Assembly: GCA_021825365.1 (NCBI GenBank)
Contig: JAKAHR010000033.1
Coordinates: 1-36,921 of the forward strand
Direction: 5' to 3'
DNA: 36,921 nucleotides
DNA from: Nitrospirota bacterium
GTDB taxonomy: Bacteria > Nitrospirota > Thermodesulfovibrionia > Thermodesulfovibrionales > UBA6898
Part shown: piece by piece, positions 1 through 9,140 of the stretch
Layout of the letters: each line of letters begins with the position of its first letter
How positions within the stretch are numbered: the stretch's first letter is position 1
The notes under the pieces: generated by a model
Database searches by the model: none
Told to the model about the DNA's origin: nothing
The model's input: only the letters and a program-made list of their open reading frames with translations
Made by a program: the position numbers and the translations under genes

Positions 1-832
1 CGTTGCTCGGAGAGTTTACCGAGACGTTGCCGTACAGGGCGTTGTTGTCCGTGGTGAGGATATAGTTGGCAGCCCAGACCGCAAAACCGTTCGCCCCTGC
101 AAAGGAGGTCGGACCCGCATAGGCTATGCAGTTCTCCACGATCGAATTGTCCGCGCCGTACAGCACGATGCCCGAGGAGTCGTCCGGTATGTGCACCCAG
201 CACCTTCTCAGCGTGGTGTGGTCTGACTCGTAAATGTCGTAGATATTGTCGCTATGCCCCATCGAGGCGCAGTCCTCAAGAAGGACATGGGAGGACCGGT
301 AGATCAGAAAGCCCGCCCTGCTGGCAGCGGAACCGTAGGTCGATACCCGTTTTACCTTTATCCATCTGGAATCCTGCACCGCCACTCCGTGGTAGTTTGA
401 ATTTCTGAAGACCAACCCCTCGACGATTATGTCTTTCTTTCTATTTATGTGGAGGGTCCTTCTCGCCCCCTGGCCGTCTATTACCGCCTGGCCGTCATGC
501 TCTGCCCTGATCGTCACCGGCGCACCCGGCACACCCGATACGGTCACCGCCAGGGTCTCATAGTAGGCGCCGTTCTTGACGATGAGTGTGTCCCCGGCCT
601 TCAATACTCCCATCGCCTTTGCAAAGCTCTTCCACGGCGCTGCCGCCCCGCCATTGTCGGCGTCCGACCCGTCCGGCCCAACGTAGTAGGTCGCCCCGGC
701 AGGGTCACCCCCTGCGGGCATGGACACCAGGATGAGGGCCAGGACAGCCTGGACGAGGAGAAAGCGGGTTATCCTGTTTCTTGCTCCACACTCCGCGAGA
801 CGGCTCGATCCTCTTTTTTGCGGATTCGCCAT
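1..832 (-). CDS. Secreted right-handed beta-helix protein, 3' end cut by the window
   Basis: An uninterrupted frame of 277 codons runs from an ATG at 832 off the left edge, so the C-terminus is missing. Residues about 20-47 form a signal peptide (Arg-rich start, hydrophobic core, then Ala/Gly). The mature start YYVGPDGSDADNGG followed by PWKSFAKAM and a 'GDTLIVKNGAYYETL' step is typical of secreted parallel beta-helix proteins (DUF1565/pectate-lyase-like fold). Later rungs with repeating 'ILVxNxxxxxN'-like turns continue to the edge (for example SIVENCIAYAG). The family includes polysaccharide lyases, epimerases and binding proteins, so the activity cannot be named. It begins 13 bp after the preceding glycosyltransferase and is probably the same transcript. 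The context suggests it acts on the exported glycan outside the cytoplasm. Confidence 0.8.
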   Translation of the reverse strand, partial: MANPQKRGSSRLAECGARNRITRFLLVQAVLALILVSMPAGGDPAGATYYVGPDGSDADNGGAAAPWKSFAKAMGVLKAGDTLIVKNGAYYETLAVTVSGVPGAPVTIRAEHDGQAVIDGQGARRTLHINRKKDIIVEGLVFRNSNYHGVAVQDSRWIKVKRVSTYGSAASRAGFLIYRSSHVLLEDCASMGHSDNIYDIYESDHTTLRRCWVHIPDDSSGIVLYGADNSIVENCIAYAGPTSFAGANGFAVWAANYILTTDNNALYGNVSVNSPSN

Positions 833-845
833 ATATCTTCTTTCG

Positions 846-1805
846 TCAGGCCGCGCCGTTTCCGGGCATTCTGCGGTGGGGATGGCCGACAAGATGCCTT
901 ACCACCTCCGTCGGCAGCCAGCTTCCTGCCCAGAGCTTTAGCCACTTCCGGTCATGACCGAAGGGATAGCGGCGCGAGAGATATTCCCGGGCCTTCTGCC
1001 CCTTTCCCATAAGGATCATGGAGGCGGCATATGAATAGAGGGTCGCGCTGCCCTTTGCGGTCAGATAGCCGGCATACTGCGGGTATTCCTTTGATAGCCG
1101 GTGAAGGGTCTCGCCCCATTGAAGCATCGCTTCCTGATGATGATGGGTCATCTTGGATGTGCTTCCGGGCACATCCACCACCCGATAGAGGGGACCTGCA
1201 TGGACCGCCACCCTCGGGCTCAAGAGCCCGCATCGTGTAAGCAACTCAGTGATCTCGAGATATCTCATGTCTTCGCGGAATCCCCCAAGCATCTCGAACA
1301 GCTTCTTCCACATGCAGATCCCGTCGCTCGGCCATCCGGAGACAGTCAGCTGATCGTGAGCGTCGTGGAAGACGCGGCTGCCTTCACGTATGTCATCGCC
1401 CCCTCTTTCCCTGATGAATTTCACCGTGACCCTGCCCTGCGTCTCGTGGGCGTAGCCGGACATCATCCAGTCCGCCCTCCGCCTCTTCCACAACAGGTCC
1501 ATCTCGATCCGCAGCTTTTCGGGGTAATAATAGTCGTCGGCATCGATGAATGAGACATATCTGCCTGATGCGAGCCCGGCGCCGCGGTTCCTGGCCGCAC
1601 CGGGGCCACGGTTTTCCTGACGGACGAGCATTATCCTTGGATCATCCGCCGGCACTTCGGTCCATGAACCGTCCGTGGAGCCGTCGTCCACCACGATAAG
1701 CTCCCAGTCGGGAAATGTCTGTCCCTGTACGCTCGCTACCGCACGTCTGACATACGGACGCTTGTTGTACAGGGGCATGATGACACTGACAAGGGGAGCG
1801 CTCAT
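846..1805 (-). CDS. Family 2 glycosyltransferase
   Basis: A 319-residue cytoplasmic GT-A enzyme expected to add a sugar from a nucleotide donor to the growing glycan. The N-terminus PLVSVIMPLYNKRPYV, the nucleotide-binding VVDDGSTDGS (Asp40-Asp41) and the metal-binding FIDADDYYYPEKL segment are the GT2 hallmarks. There is no membrane helix, so it probably docks at the inner membrane. The ATG at 1805 overlaps the TGA of an 18-codon micro-ORF (1802-1858) that has the better ribosome site, so translation may be coupled. Donor and acceptor sugars cannot be read from the sequence. Confidence 0.88.
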   Translation of the reverse strand: MSAPLVSVIMPLYNKRPYVRRAVASVQGQTFPDWELIVVDDGSTDGSWTEVPADDPRIMLVRQENRGPGAARNRGAGLASGRYVSFIDADDYYYPEKLRIEMDLLWKRRRADWMMSGYAHETQGRVTVKFIRERGGDDIREGSRVFHDAHDQLTVSGWPSDGICMWKKLFEMLGGFREDMRYLEITELLTRCGLLSPRVAVHAGPLYRVVDVPGSTSKMTHHHQEAMLQWGETLHRLSKEYPQYAGYLTAKGSATLYSYAASMILMGKGQKAREYLSRRYPFGHDRKWLKLWAGSWLPTEVVRHLVGHPHRRMPGNGAA

Positions 1806-1858
1806 TCGCCACCCTGCCGCATGCGACAGCCCGCGGGACGCAGATAGTAATCGGCCAT
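1802..1858 (-). CDS. Possible 18-codon coupling micro-ORF
   Basis: The frame encodes MADYYLRPAGCRMRQGGE. It starts 2 bp after the deacetylase stop, behind a strong Shine-Dalgarno (GAGGTGA, five bases before the ATG), and its TGA overlaps the ATG of the following glycosyltransferase as ATGA. It may be a coupling leader rather than a functional peptide. Chance is not excluded. No family is recognised. Confidence 0.3.
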   Translation of the reverse strand: MADYYLRPAGCRMRQGGE

Positions 1859-1860
1859 CG

Positions 1861-2625
1861 TCACCTCAGCTCCGAGAAGGTATAAAACTTCAGGCCGATC
1901 TCCGATGCATGCCTGAGGATCTCCTCGATGGCGGACGGAGGCAGGGTATAGGGGCTGCCGTCCCCTGACGGCCGGTGCGAGTGGAGGAGTATGATCTCCT
2001 TCTGCATCTTTGCGTAGTCGAGGCCCTTGATGATGTCCCCGATGGAGTGGCCGTAGGAGGAGTCTATCCCGACCCCGTAGAGGATCTTCTGCCCGTCGCA
2101 TTTGTAATATATGTCCTTCATATTCTCAAGACCCTTCCCCCGTGATGAGGGCGCGGTTCCCCGGATGCGTTTGAAATACGGGGCGACTATTTCGTCGATC
2201 GCGCGGTTATGGGCGCCATAGGGATAGCTGAAACTGGTCGGCGTAAAGCCCTTCATCATCATCGCTTCGACGGAAGGCAGGATCTCCTCTTTCAGGTAAT
2301 CCTGTACGCGACGGCCTTTGACAAACTGCGTGGCATTGACATGGCGAAACCCGTGACTTCCGATCTCATGGCCGTCGTGCTGCAACTCCTTCAGCATCCT
2401 GACCCCTTCTTCGTCGAGGCGGTCGAAACCTGTTATAAAGAAGGTAGCCCTGGCCTTGTAGCGGATAAAAAGCTCTCTCAGTGAGTACCACTCCTCGACG
2501 TACCGGTCGTCGAAGGAGAGTACGATCCCTCCCTCCGCCTCCCGGCACGATGAAGTCCCGGAGTATGACACGGCCAGGCAAAAGAGTATCGCGCCATACA
2601 GCGCCGCCCGGGGCGCGATAGTCAC
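1861..2625 (-). CDS. Exported polysaccharide deacetylase (NodB domain)
   Basis: A 254-residue carbohydrate esterase family 4 protein that would remove N- or O-acetyl groups from a polysaccharide. A hydrophobic leader occupies residues about 7-22, followed by TSSC, which is a poor lipobox, so cleavage by signal peptidase I is more likely. The NodB motifs are present: SFDD (Asp39-Asp40), the metal-binding SHGFRH (His91 and His95) and SYPYGAHN near 133-140. The ATG at 2625 overlaps the stop of the upstream glycosyltransferase by 4 bp. The location implies trimming of the cluster's own glycan in the periplasm. Confidence 0.88.
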   Translation of the reverse strand: MTIAPRAALYGAILFCLAVSYSGTSSCREAEGGIVLSFDDRYVEEWYSLRELFIRYKARATFFITGFDRLDEEGVRMLKELQHDGHEIGSHGFRHVNATQFVKGRRVQDYLKEEILPSVEAMMMKGFTPTSFSYPYGAHNRAIDEIVAPYFKRIRGTAPSSRGKGLENMKDIYYKCDGQKILYGVGIDSSYGHSIGDIIKGLDYAKMQKEIILLHSHRPSGDGSPYTLPPSAIEEILRHASEIGLKFYTFSELR

Positions 2626-3599
2626 GTTGCCCTCCGGTCAGGAACCGCGGTGTCCGCGGGGCGGCTTCGCAGCAGCCTTGAGACAGGAAATTGGACTGCC
2701 CGATACCACAGGTAGGAGAGACGGCCGGACACATCGAGAAGGCCGAGGCCCCTCTTCACATAGTCAGCAGGGACTCCGTTTGCGTCATCTCCTCCGAAAT
2801 AACCGATCGCCGATATCTGCCTGAGGACGGCGAGCAGCCTCTGCCGGAGCCTGGCCTTCAGTTCCCGGTCGGTTTCCTCCAGGGACATCAGGTGTTTCTC
2901 GAAGAGAAGGAACCGGCTGTATTCACCGAGGAGCTTTCTGCCCCATATCTGGGCATGGCCCATACGGTAATACGAGACGATCTTCGGCACGTAGACGACG
3001 GGGCCGAGACGTCCGAGGCGTGCAAAAAAATCAGTGTCGGAACAGGCATGAAAAAAGCGCTCTGCGTCGAACCAGCCCACACGCTGCGCGTCGGACCTCC
3101 TGAAGAGCGTGGTGTGGGGCAGGGGTGTCACGAGGGGCCACAGTACCGCACGGTATCCGTCCTCGATTACCACCGGCTCTCCCTTCAGCGAGGTGACGCC
3201 GAACCGGCTGCGCTTCCCGGTGTCCCTCCCGTCCGGATCTATAAGCTCCCAATCGCCCACTGCCAATACGGCCTCCGGGTGTTGTCTCATGCCGTCAAGC
3301 AGGTCATCGATGCGGTCCGGGGGCATAAGGTCGTCGTCGTCCTGAAAGGCGATGAACTCGCCCCTGGCACGCCGGCATCCCACGCTCCTCGCCTCTGCTA
3401 TTCCCTTCCGGTCCTGATGGAAATAGTTAATGTCATTGCCGAACTCTGCGAGAACTTCCTTCGTATCGTCCGTTGATCCGTCATCGACGACGACGATCTC
3501 GACCGGACGGTATCTCTGGCTGCGTATCGTCTTCATCGTCTCCCTCAGCATGTCCGACCTGTTGCGGGTGCAGACGACTATCGAGACAAGGGGTCTCAT
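2622..3599 (-). CDS. Family 2 glycosyltransferase
   Basis: About 325 residues from the chosen ATG at 3599, which overlaps the TGA of the upstream GT4 (ATGA) and has GGGAGA 6-11 bases ahead; an upstream ATG at 3629 would extend into the neighbour and is less likely. The GT-A signature RPLVSIVVCTRNRSDMLRE, then EIVVVDDGSTDD (Asp39-Asp40), and the acidic FQDDDDLMPPDRI donor/metal site identify the family. A His/Tyr/Arg-rich C-terminal half follows with no membrane helix. It should transfer one sugar in repeat-unit or terminal assembly. Specificity is unknown. Confidence 0.88.
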   Translation of the reverse strand: MRPLVSIVVCTRNRSDMLRETMKTIRSQRYRPVEIVVVDDGSTDDTKEVLAEFGNDINYFHQDRKGIAEARSVGCRRARGEFIAFQDDDDLMPPDRIDDLLDGMRQHPEAVLAVGDWELIDPDGRDTGKRSRFGVTSLKGEPVVIEDGYRAVLWPLVTPLPHTTLFRRSDAQRVGWFDAERFFHACSDTDFFARLGRLGPVVYVPKIVSYYRMGHAQIWGRKLLGEYSRFLLFEKHLMSLEETDRELKARLRQRLLAVLRQISAIGYFGGDDANGVPADYVKRGLGLLDVSGRLSYLWYRAVQFPVSRLLRSRPADTAVPDRRAT

Positions 3600-4867
3600 T
3601 GCTGTCTCCCTGCTCCGCCCGCTGCACATAAGGGCCGGCCGGCGATGTCCTCATAAAGGACGGCCATACGGTCATTCAGGCGGTTGATGTCGTATTGTTC
3701 CTCCACGATAGTCCTCCCCTGTCTGCCCATCGGACCCCAGGTCTCGTGATGTCCCGCCAGGAAGAGAATCCTTCCCGCCAGCGCCTCCTCATCCCCCTCG
3801 GGCACGAGAAAGCCGCAACGGCCGTCCTGCACCAGTTCAGGGATACCGCTGTGCATGGTGCTGATGACAGGCATGCCCGTTGCCATCGCCTCCATGATCG
3901 CTACGGGTATGCCCTCCTGGTCGCCGCGGCCATCAGTCACACTCGGCGCAAGAAGGATATGCGCACGCTCCATCAGTTCCACGATGTCTTCCTGCTCCTT
4001 CCAGCCTGTCAGCTTCACGCTCGCCCCGACTCCCAGATCGTCGATCAAAGACTGCAGGGAGCCCCGCAGCGGACCGTCTCCGACGATGAGGTATTCCAGA
4101 CCCGGATACGTCCGCAAGGCCTTTGCCACCGCCCGTATCCCGTGTGCAACGCCCTTCTTCTCGACGAGGCGTGCGACTGTCACGAGGAGCACCTTGCCGT
4201 CAGACAAAGGCCTTCGCGCCCTGAACCGGTACCGCTTTGTGTCTATCCCCATATGGTGGACCCTGATCCTGCGCCTGTCGCATCCGAAGCGTACCAGTCT
4301 GTCTCTCCAGACTTCGCTGATCGGGAGAAACAGGTCTCCCTTTCCGAAGAGCCCTTCATACACATCTTCCCCGTGTTCCCGCGGGTAGCTGGACATGTCG
4401 TATCCATGAAAGCTCGTGACAAGTTTGGCGTTAATCGCCCCCAAGTCCTTCAACAGCGCGCCCTTCATTCCGTTCGGACCGAAATGGCAGTGCACGATGT
4501 CGAACTTCCCGGCCAGAAAAGGCGCGATCATATAGAGGATCGCGAGTGAAGCGGCCCGTCTGCCGAACCTGAAGACATTGAGGGCGCCCGCAAGCGCCCG
4601 CGGGTTCCTGCCCATGTTGGCGGCGATGATCCTGACTCCCGCAGCGACCCGGCTGGTCTTGCTCTTCGGCATGGCACAGGTCCCGTAGTAGCGGGTCCGC
4701 CCCAGGAGACCATAGGCAAGGACGTCCTGATGGACCGTCGCTTCCGCAGCCGGGGCCTCGGCGAAGATCGCGACCTCATGTCCCCGGTCTATGAGCCCCG
4801 TTATCTGGTTGAGGACAAAGGTCTCAGAGATACAGGGGAACCTGCTCAGGAGAAAGGCTATCCTCAT
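3596..4867 (-). CDS. Family 4 glycosyltransferase (GT-B fold)
   Basis: About 423 residues from the ATG at 4867, which overlaps the upstream TGA by 4 bp; the frame stays open further upstream but that part is just the neighbour's other frame. MRIAFLLSRFPCISETFV is a typical GT4 start, and a Rossmann-like C-terminal half begins at LLVTVARLVEKKG. The donor-binding E-x7-E lies in GDQEGIPVAIMEAMA, followed by GxPVISTxxSGIPELV. This family retains anomeric configuration and often acts on mannose, glucose or galactose donors. It sits between two GT2 genes with ATGA overlaps on both sides, which suggests coupled translation. Confidence 0.9.
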   Translation of the reverse strand: MRIAFLLSRFPCISETFVLNQITGLIDRGHEVAIFAEAPAAEATVHQDVLAYGLLGRTRYYGTCAMPKSKTSRVAAGVRIIAANMGRNPRALAGALNVFRFGRRAASLAILYMIAPFLAGKFDIVHCHFGPNGMKGALLKDLGAINAKLVTSFHGYDMSSYPREHGEDVYEGLFGKGDLFLPISEVWRDRLVRFGCDRRRIRVHHMGIDTKRYRFRARRPLSDGKVLLVTVARLVEKKGVAHGIRAVAKALRTYPGLEYLIVGDGPLRGSLQSLIDDLGVGASVKLTGWKEQEDIVELMERAHILLAPSVTDGRGDQEGIPVAIMEAMATGMPVISTMHSGIPELVQDGRCGFLVPEGDEEALAGRILFLAGHHETWGPMGRQGRTIVEEQYDINRLNDRMAVLYEDIAGRPLCAAGGAGRQQ

Positions 4868-5913
4868 AGCCGTGCCTGCCCGCCTTCCCGGCTTACACCA
4901 CGAAGCCGCCGGAGCCCCGCACGAAGTGCGACGCCCGGAGCCGACTCCGCGAGGAGGGCGACCAGATGGCCCTTGGGAGGCGGCCACTGGTAGCGGAACG
5001 CCCGATACACGGTGAAGTAGGCATGCAGCCGCTGCACCGGTGATCTGACCGCACGAGCCCTCTTATAATTGAGCCCCGCAAGAAACCGCATACCCTCCCT
5101 CTCGATGAGCCTTCCTTTCTCGCCGGTCAGGCTGCGCAGGATGTCGAGGAGCTGGATGGAATCTTCACACCAGTGACCGACCCTGGCTGCAAAGGTCATT
5201 TCTCCGTCATGCTTCCGGAAGCTTGCCTTCGCCTCCCTGACGTCCACCCTTCCGAGTCTGGCTGCCAGCCTGACCTCGGCCATGACATCCTGAAAGAGGT
5301 TATGCCTCGACCCGAACCCGCCCATCTCCCGCAGACCGGCCGTATTGAACAGGGTGCTGCAGAGGTAGAACGATGTCCTGTTGCCGAACCACGCCAGCAG
5401 ACATTCATCCAGGGCCAGGCCGGCCGCGCAGTTCGGCAGTTCGGCTGCAACATCCCCCTGCGAATTGATCAGCCGGGTCCCTGTCCTGATGATCCCGAAG
5501 CGGGTGTCATAGGCAGCCGCCTCTAAACAGGTGCTGATATAGTCCCTGTCAATGGTGTCGTCGTCCTGAAGGAGCTGAAAATATTCCCCCCGCGCCTGTT
5601 CGAGACAGAAATTAAAGTTGTTGTTCGCCCCGATGTTCGTCTCATGCCTGAAATAGCGGAGCCGGGGGCTCCTGAAGCCTTGTACGACTCTTTCCGTGTC
5701 GTCCTTCGAGCAGTTGTCCGAGACGATGACCTCGATGTTGGGGTAGGTCTGCTCCAGTGCGCTCCGCAGGGCCTCCTGAAGGAACCTGTCCGCGCGATTA
5801 TAGGTCGGGATCCCGATGCTGACGAGTGGATATGCGCCCTTCGGGACAAATCCGGCATCTGCGGCCGGACTTTCGTGCGAAACAATCTGGAAGCTACTTG
5901 ATGGTAATGCCAT
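4864..5913 (-). CDS. Family 2 glycosyltransferase
   Basis: GT2 core: YPLVSIGIPTYNRADRFLQE, then EVIVSDNCSKDDTERV in place of the commoner DDGS, and LLQDDDTIDRDYI as metal site. The start is uncertain. The ATG at 5913 gives about 349 residues and overlaps the end of the upstream LamG gene by 20 bp; an ATG at 5970 adds 19 residues with no homology expected. Neither has a convincing ribosome site, so coupling to the upstream stop is likely. It ends with ATGA overlap onto the GT4 gene. Confidence 0.83.
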   Translation of the reverse strand: MALPSSSFQIVSHESPAADAGFVPKGAYPLVSIGIPTYNRADRFLQEALRSALEQTYPNIEVIVSDNCSKDDTERVVQGFRSPRLRYFRHETNIGANNNFNFCLEQARGEYFQLLQDDDTIDRDYISTCLEAAAYDTRFGIIRTGTRLINSQGDVAAELPNCAAGLALDECLLAWFGNRTSFYLCSTLFNTAGLREMGGFGSRHNLFQDVMAEVRLAARLGRVDVREAKASFRKHDGEMTFAARVGHWCEDSIQLLDILRSLTGEKGRLIEREGMRFLAGLNYKRARAVRSPVQRLHAYFTVYRAFRYQWPPPKGHLVALLAESAPGVALRAGLRRLRGVSREGGQARL

Positions 5914-8900
5914 CGAAGACAACCGTCGCGGCAGTGATCGTTGCCGTCCCGCTGATAGTCGAAGATCCATTGCGGTTACTGAATTCGCAGTCGTAGCCGC
6001 CCTCGAGCGTCACCTCGATGCTGTTGGGGCCGAAGTCGAGATTCCCCGCTATTTCGCATGCGTTTATCATCAGCTTCGCGTCCTGGGTAAGCGACTCGTA
6101 GGCCGACTGGATCGAGGGCTTATAGTTCAGACCGCCCAGCCACACCGGCCCGTTTGTGCACGAGGGCAGGGGCATCTCCACGACGAGGTCAAAGCTCTGG
6201 ACAGCGGTGCTTCCTATCCCGTTGCCCGCCCACACGGTCACCGGGTAAGTCCCGACGGCTGCGGGTGTCCATTCGATCAGGCCGGTTGAAGAGTTGATGA
6301 CCATCCCCTCGGGCCACACCGCCAGACTGTAGGTGGGTGCGGGCGATCCGGTTGCGTTCACATCATAGGTATAGGGCTGTCCCGCCAGGGCCGAAGTCAC
6401 GGCTGTCGAGACGATCTGCGGCCCCTGGTTCACCTGTATCGTAAAACTCTGCGTGGCAGGGCTCCCCACACCGTTGGCCGCCTGCACCGTGACCTGGAAA
6501 CTCCCCGAGGCAGCGGGAGTCCAGGAGATCACCCCGGTGATCTCATCGGTGATCATGCCCAGGGGCCACGTTGTCAGACTGAAGGTGGGGACAGGATTTC
6601 CCGTTGCATTCACGTCGTACACATAAGCCTGGCCGACTACGACGGACGTAACAGGCGTCGAGATGATCGAAGGGGGTGCAGGAGGATCGCAATATCCGAT
6701 GTTATACGGTCCGTCGGAATAATGCTGCTGGACCTCTGCCCCTGACAGGGCCTTCTGGTATATGGCGACCTCGTCGATGCTCCCTGCAAAATGGAAACCG
6801 CTGTCGAGGTTAAGCCACCCTATGTTCATCCCGGCCGTTGAATCAAACCCTGCTGTGTAGGAATAGGTCTGTGATCCTTCAAGCTGGCCGTCTACATATA
6901 AGGACGATGTTCCGGTCGCCCCATCCCTGACCGCCACGACATGATGCCAGTTCCCGTCGGTCAGGTCCTTTGTCCCCATCACCGCATCGGCCGGACCACC
7001 GCCGTTGTCCTTGAGCCTGAAGGCCGCGGCACCCGTGCCGTTCCAGCACCCGACCCACCAGTGAAGCTGGCTGACAGGGTCGTCTCTTCCCACGATGACC
7101 TGGTTGCCTGCGCAGGTGCTCGCCGGGTCTGTCTTCATCCAGAACTCGATCGAAAAGCTCGCAGCCGCAGCCCAGTCGAGGGTGCCGTCACGAGTGACAT
7201 ATACATTGGTGGCTGCGCTGAACTGCTGGGCGCCGCCGATGATCCCGGTCGCAGGAGAAGGACAGACCGAGCAGGCCGCGTTGCTGGTGCCGAAGAAGTC
7301 GTCATAGGGCGCTCCAGATGTCTCATCGAGCCGCCAGTAGTGCGACATCCCCGAGGTGCAGTAGGGCACCTCAGCGACGTTGATGGTAATATCCTGAATA
7401 TTCGACCCTGCTGTGTTTGAAGCCTGGACCTTAAAACTAAAAGTTCCGGAGGCCCCGGGGGTCCACTGAAGCAGACCTGTATTCGCATCGATAGTCATCG
7501 CCGGGGGGGCATCCTGCAGGGTATAGACAGGAGCGGGGTTCCCCGAGGCATTCACGTCGTATGAATAGGGCTGCCCTACCATTGCGCTGGTTATGGGGGT
7601 CGATATGATCAGAGGCGCGATCTGTCCTATGCATACGGGCATTATGTTTACCAGACTGTTCAGCCACACGTTCGCAATCTTCTGATATCCGGATTCGTTG
7701 GGGTGAAGGTCCCCGTCCATGTCCCCGGGATAAGACAGCGCATTCTCCTGGTCCACGATGAGGATCCTGTCTCCCCAGGCTATACGGGTGTCTGCCATCG
7801 TCTGCACCGCGTCATTCAGGGCTGTCGTCTGGGCCGCACCGCCGTCCGTCCTGCTGATGATCCGCGCAAGGACTACCGGTATGTCCGTGCTGTACCGGTC
7901 GATCTCATTGAGTATTCCCCCTACCTCGTTTGCAACCCCGCTGATGTCATGCCCCGCGGAGATGTCATTCGTCCCTATGTGAAGCAGCACCACGTCCGGG
8001 GGGCTTGCGCCCAGCCAATCGTAAACACCCGTCGTGATCTGGGACGAGAAATACCCGCTATGGCCTTCGTGGTCGATATCAAACGAGGGAGAAGCGCTTC
8101 CGCCGGATTGAAGGCTCCCGGCAAAATCAACGTTATATCCCAGACTCACCAAGTCGTTGTAAAGCTTCTGCCGGTACGAGGTCATGAGGTTGTTGTCGGT
8201 GATCGTTGAGCTGTTGCCCCGGGTAATGGAATCGCCGAGGGGCATGATTCTGACAGGCGTTGCGCACATCCCGCAGTACTGACGGACAAGATAGTAGTGG
8301 CTGCGTATCTCTACCTCGGACAGGGCCCTCTGGTATATGGCAACCTCATCAATCATTCCAGAGAAGTGGAACCCGCTGTCGAGGTTCAGCCACCCTATGT
8401 CCAGGACCGCATCTGAACCAAATCCCGAAGTATAGGTGTAGGTATGGGACCCCTCCAACTGGCCGTCCACATATATCTTCGATGTCCCTGCCGCGCCGTC
8501 CCTGACCGCCGCCACATGGTGCCAGTCCCCATCGGTCAGGTCCTTCGTACCCAGCAGTGCTCCTGCCGGACCGCCCGCATTGTCCTTCAGCCTGAAAGCG
8601 GCCACGCCCGTGCCGTTCCAGCATCCGACCCACCAGTGCAGCTGACTGACGGAATCGTCCCTGCCCACGATCACCTGGTTCCCTGCACAGGTGCTCGCGG
8701 GGTCGGTCTTCATCCAGAACTCGACCGAAAAGCTCGCCGCAGCTGCCCAGTCCAGGCTGCCGTCGTAGGCCGCGTAGAGATCCGTGGCGGCGCCGAACTG
8801 CTGGGCGCCACCAATGGCCCCGGCCACCGGCGACGGGCAGGTCGTACACGTCGCGTTTGTCCCGGAGACCGAGTCAAGGAAGAACGCGGGACTGCCCGTT

Positions 8901-9052
8901 TCATCGAGTCTCCAGTATTTGGCTATGTCGGCAGGACAGCCCGGCGGGACCTCTCCCTGCGCCATCCCGACTCCAATCATGAGGCAACCGATGACAATCG
9001 CCGCTATGAAGACGGCGCCTCCCCCCGATGTCGATATCCCCTTTCCTTTCAT
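5894..9052 (-). CDS. Large secreted LamG-SGNH hydrolase-LamG-Ig protein
   Basis: A 1052-residue exported protein with a strong ribosome site (GGAGG, six bases before the ATG). Order: signal peptide about 12-33; LamG 1 about 46-253; SGNH/GDSL esterase about 267-470 with GDS at 273-275 (Ser275), GTND at 360-363 and DGDLH ending at His450; Ig-like 1 about 480-560; LamG 2 about 572-778; Ig-like 2 and 3 about 793-960, each with the 'VGQxYxYDVNATGNP' pattern; and a C-terminal segment with GGYDCEFSNRNGSSTISG as often seen in surface proteins of metal- and sulfur-cycling bacteria. SGNH enzymes hydrolyse esters, here plausibly O-acyl groups on the glycan that the LamG domains could bind. No membrane anchor or sorting tag is visible at the C-terminus. 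Confidence 0.88.
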   Translation of the reverse strand: MKGKGISTSGGGAVFIAAIVIGCLMIGVGMAQGEVPPGCPADIAKYWRLDETGSPAFFLDSVSGTNATCTTCPSPVAGAIGGAQQFGAATDLYAAYDGSLDWAAAASFSVEFWMKTDPASTCAGNQVIVGRDDSVSQLHWWVGCWNGTGVAAFRLKDNAGGPAGALLGTKDLTDGDWHHVAAVRDGAAGTSKIYVDGQLEGSHTYTYTSGFGSDAVLDIGWLNLDSGFHFSGMIDEVAIYQRALSEVEIRSHYYLVRQYCGMCATPVRIMPLGDSITRGNSSTITDNNLMTSYRQKLYNDLVSLGYNVDFAGSLQSGGSASPSFDIDHEGHSGYFSSQITTGVYDWLGASPPDVVLLHIGTNDISAGHDISGVANEVGGILNEIDRYSTDIPVVLARIISRTDGGAAQTTALNDAVQTMADTRIAWGDRILIVDQENALSYPGDMDGDLHPNESGYQKIANVWLNSLVNIMPVCIGQIAPLIISTPITSAMVGQPYSYDVNASGNPAPVYTLQDAPPAMTIDANTGLLQWTPGASGTFSFKVQASNTAGSNIQDITINVAEVPYCTSGMSHYWRLDETSGAPYDDFFGTSNAACSVCPSPATGIIGGAQQFSAATNVYVTRDGTLDWAAAASFSIEFWMKTDPASTCAGNQVIVGRDDPVSQLHWWVGCWNGTGAAAFRLKDNGGGPADAVMGTKDLTDGNWHHVVAVRDGATGTSSLYVDGQLEGSQTYSYTAGFDSTAGMNIGWLNLDSGFHFAGSIDEVAIYQKALSGAEVQQHYSDGPYNIGYCDPPAPPSIISTPVTSVVVGQAYVYDVNATGNPVPTFSLTTWPLGMITDEITGVISWTPAASGSFQVTVQAANGVGSPATQSFTIQVNQGPQIVSTAVTSALAGQPYTYDVNATGSPAPTYSLAVWPEGMVINSSTGLIEWTPAAVGTYPVTVWAGNGIGSTAVQSFDLVVEMPLPSCTNGPVWLGGLNYKPSIQSAYESLTQDAKLMINACEIAGNLDFGPNSIEVTLEGGYDCEFSNRNGSSTISGTATITAATVVFDGITIK
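6719..7339 (-). repeat. LamG copy 2, internal duplication
   Basis: This segment encodes residues about 572-778 of the secreted protein. It matches 8294-8917 over its whole length, with long runs identical in protein (for example GRDDxVSQLHWWVGCWNGTG) and high identity in DNA. The copies are in direct orientation with the SGNH and first Ig domain between them. Confidence 0.85.
8294..8917 (-). repeat. LamG copy 1, internal duplication
   Basis: Partner of 6719-7339, encoding residues about 46-253. Synonymous differences show that the duplication is not brand new, but the copies remain much closer than unrelated LamG domains would be. Confidence 0.85.
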
Positions 9053-9079
9053 GTCAACCTCCTGGTCTGCATATTCTCA

Positions 9080-9101
9080 CCGTGCGCTGCGGACCGCACG
9101 G
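9080..9101 (-). other. Intergenic hairpin
   Basis: Perfect 7-bp arms CCGTGCG / CGCACGG separated by 8 bases in the 88-bp gap between the GMC gene and the LamG-SGNH gene. No U-tract follows on the minus strand, so it is not a normal intrinsic terminator. It could pause polymerase or protect an mRNA end. Confidence 0.4.
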
Positions 9102-9140
9102 CTCTATCCGAAGATCACTGGTTGTAATCCGAGCAGGTCA

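Noticed and set aside
449..1012. A plus-strand open frame of 187 codons at the left edge.
   Set aside because: It lies opposite the beta-helix gene, whose minus-strand frame is continuous and has a signal peptide and family motifs.
9080..9101. Intrinsic terminator between the GMC gene and the LamG-SGNH gene.
   Set aside because: The stem is good but no U-tract follows on the minus strand, so I list it only as a hairpin.
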